This document shows, in pieces, positions 58,717-64,000 of a stretch of DNA of 64,000 nt. How positions within the stretch are numbered: the first letter of the stretch is position 1; each line of letters starts with the position of its first letter. The notes under the pieces were generated by a model. That model made no database searches. It had not been told where the DNA came from and saw nothing but the letters and a program-made list of their open reading frames with translations. Both the position numbers and the translations under genes were made by a program. Origin of the DNA: an uncultured Pelagibacteraceae bacterium (lineage in GTDB: Bacteria; Pseudomonadota; Alphaproteobacteria; Pelagibacterales; Pelagibacteraceae); NCBI GenBank assembly GCA_902598485.1, contig CACKBU010000004.1:1-64000 (forward strand), written 5' to 3'.

Positions 58717-59337
58717 CTAGTCTTTTAACTCAGTGCTGATAAATCGTAAATATCTATTTTGATAACTCAGATCTTCTTTAAATTGACCTAAGTAAAAATT
58801 AGTTACAGTCGTTGCTTGTTCCTTTTTAATACCTCTCATCGTCATACACTGATGGGTTGAATCTATTGTAACAGCTACACCTTTTGCATCTAGCGCTTCC
58901 ATTAAGCTGTTTGCTATCTGTACTGTTAATCTCTCTTGTGTTTGTAATCTTTTTGAAAATATTTCAACTACTCTTGCAATTTTACTCAATCCCACAACTC
59001 TCTCATTTGGTATATAGGCAACATGTGCTTTTCCAATAATTGGAGCCATATGATGTTCGCAGTGACTTTGTACTGAGATATTTTTTTGAACCACCATATC
59101 GCTATAACCTTCAACATCACCAAAAGTTTTATCTAATATTTTTTTTGCATCCTCATTGTAACCTTGAAAATATTCTTTGAATGCTTTTACAACTCTTTTA
59201 GGAGTTTCTAACAAGCCTTCTCTTTTCGGATCTTCACCCATCCAAGATAAAATGGTTCTAATAGCTTCTTCAGCCTCTTTATCCGAAACCTTTTTTATAT
59301 CTAAATTTTTGTCGTCTGTGTCTTTTACTAATTTCAT
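58717..59337 (-). CDS. folE: GTP cyclohydrolase I
   Basis: The 206-residue enzyme has LLETPKRVVKAFKEYFQGY near 42, the zinc and active-site motif SHCEHHMAPIIGKAHVAYIP near residue 91, VVGLSKIARVVEIFSKRLQTQERLT near 112 and THQCMTMRGI near 161. It converts GTP to dihydroneopterin triphosphate for folate synthesis. It is the first gene of the minus-strand run, divergent from hisI by 77 bp. Confidence 0.97.
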   Translation of the reverse strand: MKLVKDTDDKNLDIKKVSDKEAEEAIRTILSWMGEDPKREGLLETPKRVVKAFKEYFQGYNEDAKKILDKTFGDVEGYSDMVVQKNISVQSHCEHHMAPIIGKAHVAYIPNERVVGLSKIARVVEIFSKRLQTQERLTVQIANSLMEALDAKGVAVTIDSTHQCMTMRGIKKEQATTVTNFYLGQFKEDLSYQNRYLRFISTELKD

Positions 59338-59414
59338 AGCGTCTTTTTATACAGTAAATACCTCAATTTAAAAATATTTAATATATTTAGATATGTGCTA
59401 CATAATCACCCCGT

Positions 59415-59882
59415 ATGTTCAAAAAAAGAGAAAATATCTATGATATTGAAGAAGGAAATCTTCTTTCGCCTAAGTTTGATAATGATGGGTTAATCCCGGT
59501 TATTACTATGTGCTCAAAGACAAAAGATATTTTAATGCATGGATACATGAATGTAGAAGCTTTGAAAAAGACAATTGAAACTAAAGAAGCACATTATTAT
59601 AGCAGATCAAGAAAAGCTATTTGGCACAAAGGTAAAACAAGTGGTTTTACTCAAAAGGTTACTGAAATAAGAATTGATGATGATCAAGACTCAATATGGT
59701 TAACAGTTGATATCGGTGATGGAGCTAGTTGTCATGTTGGTTATAGATCATGTTTTTATAGATCTATACCTACGGGACCAATAGAAAACGGAAGAAAAGT
59801 TGAAATGAAATTTCTTGAGAAAGAAAAAAAATTCGACCCTGAAGAAGTATATAAAGGTCAACCAAATCCAACTAAAATTTAA
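59415..59882 (+). CDS. hisI: Phosphoribosyl-AMP cyclohydrolase
   Basis: The 155-residue protein has TKDILMHGYMNVEALKKTIE near residue 33, HYYSRSRKAIWHKGKTSGFTQ near 60 and the zinc site DGASCHVGYRSCFYR near 102. It opens the adenine ring of PR-AMP in histidine synthesis. It is longer than minimal HisI (about 120) and has no fused HisE domain. It stands apart from other his genes and begins a three-gene plus run. Confidence 0.94.
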   Translation: MFKKRENIYDIEEGNLLSPKFDNDGLIPVITMCSKTKDILMHGYMNVEALKKTIETKEAHYYSRSRKAIWHKGKTSGFTQKVTEIRIDDDQDSIWLTVDIGDGASCHVGYRSCFYRSIPTGPIENGRKVEMKFLEKEKKFDPEEVYKGQPNPTKI

Positions 59883-59885
59883 ATA

Positions 59886-60521
59886 ATGAAAGATAAAGAA
59901 GTTATTAAAGTTATCAGACCATTTAGCCCATCGATAGCTAGAGTTAAAATACCAAATGAACTTGTTGATACATTAAATGATTACACAGATAAGGTTGTTA
60001 AAGATGAAGAAAAATTAAAAAATTTAGATCATGGAAAAACACTTGAGGGAAGTGTTACACAAGAATTGAAGTTAGAAAAAGATTTTATAGTCTCTTCTGG
60101 ATTTAGTAAGTTTTTATCTGACTCTGTTTTTACTTGGATTAAATTGTCTGAAAGTAAAGAAATAAAAAGTTTTAATTTAATGAGTACTTGGATTGTAAGA
60201 CAATTTGAGAATGAATATAATCCAGTTCATTATCATTCTGGACATGTATCAGGGGTTGGTTATTTAAAAGTTCCTAAATCTTTTGGAGAAAATCCTCAAA
60301 AAAAAAATAATAATTATAATGGAAAAATCGATTTAGTTCATGGTACTAGACAATTTTTATCTGAGTCATCTTTCGTTATAACGCCTGAAGTTGGATACTT
60401 CTATTTTTTTCCACATTATATGATGCATACAGTTTATCCATTTAATGGAACTAAAGAAGAGAGAAGATCAATTTCTTTTAATGCAAAAATTGATGATGAA
60501 ACTTTTAATGTTTATGGATAG
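59886..60521 (+). CDS. Putative 2OG-Fe(II) oxygenase
   Basis: The 211-residue protein matches the PF13759-type oxygenase family: MSTWIVRQFENEYNPVHYHS near residue 99, GHVSGVGYLKVP and FITPEVGYFYFFPHYMMHTVYPF-like end (TPEVGYFYFFPHYMMHTVYP). His residues fit an iron site. Family members in marine bacteria and phages are mostly unstudied. It is 3 bp after hisI, and its last codons overlap the next start. Confidence 0.78.
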   Translation: MKDKEVIKVIRPFSPSIARVKIPNELVDTLNDYTDKVVKDEEKLKNLDHGKTLEGSVTQELKLEKDFIVSSGFSKFLSDSVFTWIKLSESKEIKSFNLMSTWIVRQFENEYNPVHYHSGHVSGVGYLKVPKSFGENPQKKNNNYNGKIDLVHGTRQFLSESSFVITPEVGYFYFFPHYMMHTVYPFNGTKEERRSISFNAKIDDETFNVYG

Positions 60522-60891
60522 AAATAAACAAAAAAACGTTTTAGGAGAAGAGTTAGAAGAATGCTCTAATGAACCTTTAACAGGCTGGTTTCGTGATGGT
60601 TGTTGTAACACTGATGAGAATGATCATGGCGTTCATACAGTTTGTGCAAAAGTAACAACTGAGTTTTTGGAATGGTTAAAAGAAGCAGGAAATGATTTAA
60701 TTACTCCACATCCTGAATTTGGTTTTCCAGGATTAAAAGATGGTGATGGTTGGTGCGTGTGCGCTAGTTGGTACGCTAAGGCTGTTGAAGCAGGTGTAGG
60801 ATGTCCAATATTTCTAAAAAGAACTCATAAAAATACTCTAAAACATCTTCCTATCGAAACATTAAAGAAGTTTGCGATAGACTTATCTTAA
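60514..60891 (+). CDS. DUF2237 family protein
   Basis: The start is placed at ATG 60514 (MDRNKQKNVLGEE, 125 aa), overlapping the oxygenase stop by 8 bp; the track's 60445 start lies well inside the oxygenase. It has the DUF2237 features GWFRDGCCNTDENDHGVHTVCA near residue 25 and PGLKDGDGWCVCASWYAKAV near 72, with several conserved cysteines. Function unknown. It abuts the convergent ETF-QO gene with no gap. Confidence 0.88.
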   Translation: MDRNKQKNVLGEELEECSNEPLTGWFRDGCCNTDENDHGVHTVCAKVTTEFLEWLKEAGNDLITPHPEFGFPGLKDGDGWCVCASWYAKAVEAGVGCPIFLKRTHKNTLKHLPIETLKKFAIDLS

Positions 60892-62511
60892 TTACATATT
60901 TCCATATCTTGGACCACCACTACCTTCAGGTGTGACCCAAGTTATATTTTGAGATGGTTCTTTAATATCACAAGTTTTACAATGGATACAATTTTGAGAA
61001 TTAATTACAAATTTATTTACATCATTTTCTCTTTGAACTTCATAAACCCCTGCAGGACAATATCTTTGAGCGGGTTCATCAAATTTTTCTAAAGTATAAT
61101 TGATTGGTAAATTAGGGTCTTGAAGCTTTAAATGCACTGGCTGATTATCGGCATGATTTGTTCCTGTTAAATATACAGAGCTCGTTTTATCAAAAGTGAT
61201 AACATTATCATACTTTGGATAGTCTATTTTAGGCATTTGATTTGCTGGTTTTAATGTTTCATGATCAGCGTGTTTATGTTTTAGGGTAAAAGGAAGTTTT
61301 CCTCTAAATAAGATTTGATCTATCCCTGTAAATATAATTCCTAAAATTAACCCCCAACTAAAACTAGGTTTTACATTTCGGGCCTCATAAAGCTCTTTAT
61401 ATAACCAGCTATTTTTAAATTTGTTTTCATAAATTGATAAATCTTTATTTTCTTTTAGATGTTCATTAATAGTTTCAGCTGCAATTATCCCACTTTTCAT
61501 AGCTGTGTGAGAGCCTTTAATTTTTGGCATATTCAAAGTTCCAGCATCACAACCAACTAATAAAGCTCCAGGCATAAACATTTTTGGTAAACTTTGAAAT
61601 CCACCTTCAATTAAAGCTCTTGCACCGTAAGAAATTCTTTTACCTCCTTCAATAATTTTTTTAATTGATGGATGAGTTTTAAATCTTTGAAATTCATCAT
61701 AAGGAGATAGGTGAGGATTTTTGTAATCTAAACCAATTACATAACCAAGAAAAACTTGTTTATTTTCTGCGTGATACATAAAACTACCACCATAAGTACT
61801 GTTATCTAATGGCCAACCAGCTGTATGCATAACTAAGCCTTCTTCGTGATTTTTATTCTCTATTTCCCATATTTCTTTAAAGCCAATTCCGTATTGTTGA
61901 GGATCTTTACCTTTATTTAATTCAAATTTTTTAATCAATTGTTTTCCTAAATGACCTCTACACCCTTCTGCAAAAACAGTTACTTTACCTAAAAGCTCAA
62001 TACCTGGTTCAAAACTATCTTTTTTATTACCATCTTTATCTATACCCATATCTTGAGTTGCAACACCTTTAACAGATCCATCGTCGTTATATAAAATTTC
62101 ACTTGCTGGAAATCCTGGAAAGATTTCTACACCTAAATTTTCAGCTTGTTCAGCAAGCCATCTACACAGATTTGCTAAACTGATAATATAATTTTTATGA
62201 TTTTGTTGTACGGCAGGTAGTAGCCAAGTTGGCCAACTTAAAGATTTAGTTTTTCCTAAAAATAAAAATTTTTCTTTAGTTACTTTTGTTTTAATTGGAG
62301 AATTTAATTCTCTCCAATTTGGTAATAATTCATCTAAAGCACGTGTTTCAAACACATTTCCACTTAAAATATGAGCTCCAATCTCTGATGCTTTTTCTAA
62401 TAAACAAACATTTAGATTTGGATCTAATTGTTTTAACTTTATTGCAGTTGATAATCCTGATGGTCCTCCACCTATGATTACAACATCATATTCCATCGAT
62501 TCTCTAGACAT
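60892..62511 (-). CDS. Electron transfer flavoprotein-ubiquinone oxidoreductase
   Basis: The 539-residue protein has the FAD motif DVVIIGGGPSGLSTAIKL near residue 9, ILSGNVFETRALDELLPNW near 48, GCRGHLGKQL near 183, GALLVGCDAGTLNMPKIKGSHTAM near 323 and the [4Fe-4S] region CIHCKTCDI near residue 510 plus an earlier cysteine. It passes electrons from ETF to ubiquinone at the membrane. It is next to etfA and etfB, as is common in alphaproteobacteria. Confidence 0.96.
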   Translation of the reverse strand: MSRESMEYDVVIIGGGPSGLSTAIKLKQLDPNLNVCLLEKASEIGAHILSGNVFETRALDELLPNWRELNSPIKTKVTKEKFLFLGKTKSLSWPTWLLPAVQQNHKNYIISLANLCRWLAEQAENLGVEIFPGFPASEILYNDDGSVKGVATQDMGIDKDGNKKDSFEPGIELLGKVTVFAEGCRGHLGKQLIKKFELNKGKDPQQYGIGFKEIWEIENKNHEEGLVMHTAGWPLDNSTYGGSFMYHAENKQVFLGYVIGLDYKNPHLSPYDEFQRFKTHPSIKKIIEGGKRISYGARALIEGGFQSLPKMFMPGALLVGCDAGTLNMPKIKGSHTAMKSGIIAAETINEHLKENKDLSIYENKFKNSWLYKELYEARNVKPSFSWGLILGIIFTGIDQILFRGKLPFTLKHKHADHETLKPANQMPKIDYPKYDNVITFDKTSSVYLTGTNHADNQPVHLKLQDPNLPINYTLEKFDEPAQRYCPAGVYEVQRENDVNKFVINSQNCIHCKTCDIKEPSQNITWVTPEGSGGPRYGNM

Positions 62512-62534
62512 ACTTTAGTTTTTAACTGTAAGGA

Positions 62535-63488
62535 TTATTTTTGTATAGTGTTTAATTTGTTCAACTCTTCCATGAACTGAGGTAGTGCCTCAAATAAATC
62601 AGCCTCAAGTCCATAATCTGCAACACTAAAAATTGGTGCTTCACCATCTTTATTAATTGCAACTATAACTTTACTTTCCTTCATTCCTGCTAAATGCTGA
62701 ATAGCGCCTGAAATTCCAACAGCGATATATAGATCTGGTACTACCACTTTTCCTGTTTGACCTACTTGATGATCATTACTTATGTATCCGGCATCTACTG
62801 CTGCTCTTGATGCTCCAATTGCTGCACCTAGTTTGTCAGCAATTTCTGTAATTAATTTAAAATTGTCCCCACTTTGCATTCCTCTACCACCTGATACAAC
62901 AATTCTTGCTGTTCCAAGTTCAGGTCGATCAGATTTAATTTCTTCTCTTTTGATAAATTTTGTATTTGAAAACTCTTCACTAGCATCCACTTTTTCAATT
63001 GAGGCTGATCCACCTGTACTCTCACATGGATCGAAAGAAGTGGGTCTGATTGTAACACACTTTTTAGCATCATTACTCTTAATTGTTGCAAAAGCGTTAC
63101 CGGCATAAATTGGTCTTAAAAAAGTATCTGGTGATATTACTTTAATGATGTCACTTACTTGCGATGTGTCAAGATTAGCTGCAATTCGTGGCATTAAATT
63201 TTTTCCAAATGTATTTGCTGAACAAACAATATGAGAATAATTTTCTGCTAGTTTAACAATCACTGGAGCAAAATTTTCTGCTGTGAAGTTTTCATAGTGA
63301 GCTCCTTCTACACTAAATACTTTTTTTACTACTGGAAGTTCAGATAATTGTTTTGCAGCATCTTCAGAATTTTGACCAATAATTACAGCATGAACATCTG
63401 AATCGATTTGAGATGCTGCTGTAGCTGCATTAAGAGTAAATGGTCTTAATTCTTTATTATTGTGTTCTGCTATAAGTAAAACTGCCAT
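62535..63488 (-). CDS. etfA: Electron transfer flavoprotein alpha subunit
   Basis: The 317-residue protein has [20 protein letters not shown] at its start, [19 protein letters not shown] near 206, [26 protein letters not shown] near 228 and [20 protein letters not shown] near 262, the FAD-binding features of EtfA. It starts one base inside the etfB stop (TAATG). ETF carries electrons from acyl-CoA, dimethylglycine and sarcosine-type dehydrogenases. Confidence 0.97.
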   Translation of the reverse strand: MAVLLIAEHNNKELRPFTLNAATAASQIDSDVHAVIIGQNSEDAAKQLSELPVVKKVFSVEGAHYENFTAENFAPVIVKLAENYSHIVCSANTFGKNLMPRIAANLDTSQVSDIIKVISPDTFLRPIYAGNAFATIKSNDAKKCVTIRPTSFDPCESTGGSASIEKVDASEEFSNTKFIKREEIKSDRPELGTARIVVSGGRGMQSGDNFKLITEIADKLGAAIGASRAAVDAGYISNDHQVGQTGKVVVPDLYIAVGISGAIQHLAGMKESKVIVAINKDGEAPIFSVADYGLEADLFEALPQFMEELNKLNTIQK

Positions 63489-64000
63489 TAAATTACCTTT
63501 GCCTCATTTTTTAACTTTTGAACTAATTCAGCAACATTTGCTACTTTTATACCTGCTTTTCTTTTTGGAGGTTCTTCTACTTTTAATTGTTCTAATCTTG
63601 GTGATACATCTACGCCTAAATCAGAAGCAGCAATTTCCTCTATGGGTTTTTTCTTAGCCTTCATTATATTTGGTAGTGATGCATATCTTGGTTCATTCAG
63701 CCTAAGATCACAAGTTACAATAGCTGGAACATTTATTTCAATTGTTTCTAAACCTTCGTCTATTTCTCTAGTTACTTCTAATTTATTATCTTTAACATCA
63801 ATCTTTGAAGCAAATGTTGCTTGTGGCCAATTTAATAAAGCACTCAACATTTGGCCTGTTTGATTACAATCATCGTCTATTGCTTGTTTACCCATAAATA
63901 CTAAATCTGGTTTTTCTTTATCTACTATTTTTTGTAAAATTTTTGAAACAGCGAGTGGTTCTAAAATTCCATCAACTTTCACATGAATACCTCTGTCCGC
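63488..64000 (-). CDS. etfB: Electron transfer flavoprotein beta subunit (5' end outside window)
   Basis: The C-terminal 170 or so residues of EtfB are present: [51 protein letters not shown] and the final [12 protein letters not shown]. The track starts at a GTG at 63982, but codons upstream (ADRGIH) continue open to the window edge and match the family, so the gene is truncated by the window, not short. It forms the ETF dimer with EtfA. Confidence 0.95.
   Translation of the reverse strand, partial: ADRGIHVKVDGILEPLAVSKILQKIVDKEKPDLVFMGKQAIDDDCNQTGQMLSALLNWPQATFASKIDVKDNKLEVTREIDEGLETIEINVPAIVTCDLRLNEPRYASLPNIMKAKKKPIEEIAASDLGVDVSPRLEQLKVEEPPKRKAGIKVANVAELVQKLKNEAKVI

Noticed and set aside
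60445-60514. Long start of the DUF2237 gene
   Set aside because: It would overlap most of the oxygenase end; homology begins after ATG 60514.
63982-63984. GTG as the start of etfB
   Set aside because: The frame stays open to the window edge and the upstream codons match the family, so the gene is cut by the window.
1-64000. tRNA genes, CRISPR arrays, insertion sequences or prophage
   Set aside because: No tRNA arm signatures, regular spacer repeats, transposase or phage genes were recognised on either strand.

Overview
The window is an AT-rich, densely packed bacterial chromosome segment. Many start/stop codons overlap, there is little intergenic DNA and almost no regulatory genes (one LysR). 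The gene content includes many periplasmic-binding-protein transporters, an HpsN-like sulfonate dehydrogenase, gamma-butyrobetaine-hydroxylase-like and AcuI-like enzymes, TRAP and Fe(III) importers. This is what is expected of a SAR11 / Candidatus Pelagibacter-type marine alphaproteobacterium. The taxon is inferred from gene content and style, not from a marker gene. I found no rRNA, tRNA, CRISPR array, insertion sequence or prophage.

Layout. 1-3281: edge of a surface-polysaccharide region, with a truncated membrane protein (-), a GT2 glycosyltransferase, an NAD-dependent epimerase and a second epimerase interrupted by a one-base shortfall in a T8 run. 3284-5925: phosphate acyltransferase, HpsN/HisD-family dehydrogenase and rhodanese, a probable organosulfonate-related group. 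5922-20303: two divergent blocks around a bicupin gene. The left block (-) holds a complete sugar ABC importer with its ATPase, a GH63-like glycosidase and a two-domain SnoaL-like protein. The right block (+) holds the bicupin, another two-domain SnoaL-like protein, a MetE-core-like protein, a second ABC importer lacking its own ATPase, and a HAD-like protein without the motif I aspartates. 20290-24142: alpha/beta hydrolase, LysE exporter, VOC protein, cysE-cysK and a small membrane protein. 24295-28210: a run of short genes (three secreted, several small alpha/beta-barrel-like, an NTF2-like, a GST-kappa-like isomerase, two SMR proteins). 28189-35084: DUF952, DUF924, an inositol-monophosphatase-like phosphatase, a 2-oxoglutarate oxygenase, an azoreductase, CcdA and PEP carboxylase. 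35059-48752: a large sugar-acid catabolic cluster with a TRAP transporter (lactonase, enolase-superfamily dehydratase, FAH-family hydrolase, SDR, two HIBADH-like reductases, 2-hydroxyacid dehydrogenase, IlvD/Edd dehydratase, UxaA/GarD dehydratase, DMT permease). 48753-49036: a structured non-coding stretch. 49037-52706: unknown protein, cytochrome c', cytochrome b561, DUF4396, ETHE1-like protein and AzlCD. 52719-56703: Fe(III) ABC importer with a small Cys-rich protein and Fur-like sites. 56827-60891: LysR, AcuI, FolE, HisI, 2OG oxygenase, DUF2237. 60892-64000: ETF-QO, EtfA and the truncated EtfB.

How the parts fit. The window is mostly uptake plus first-step catabolism of small organic solutes (probable glycosylated osmolytes, sugar acids, sulfonates, carnitine-type compounds, acrylyl-CoA) feeding pyruvate, acetyl-CoA and the ETF electron chain. 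A recurring architecture is a solute-binding-protein gene followed by a hairpin and then the membrane subunits; it occurs four times. No gene-free stretch exceeds 300 bases; the longest is 48753-49036 and is described. All hairpins, promoters and domain calls were made by eye.
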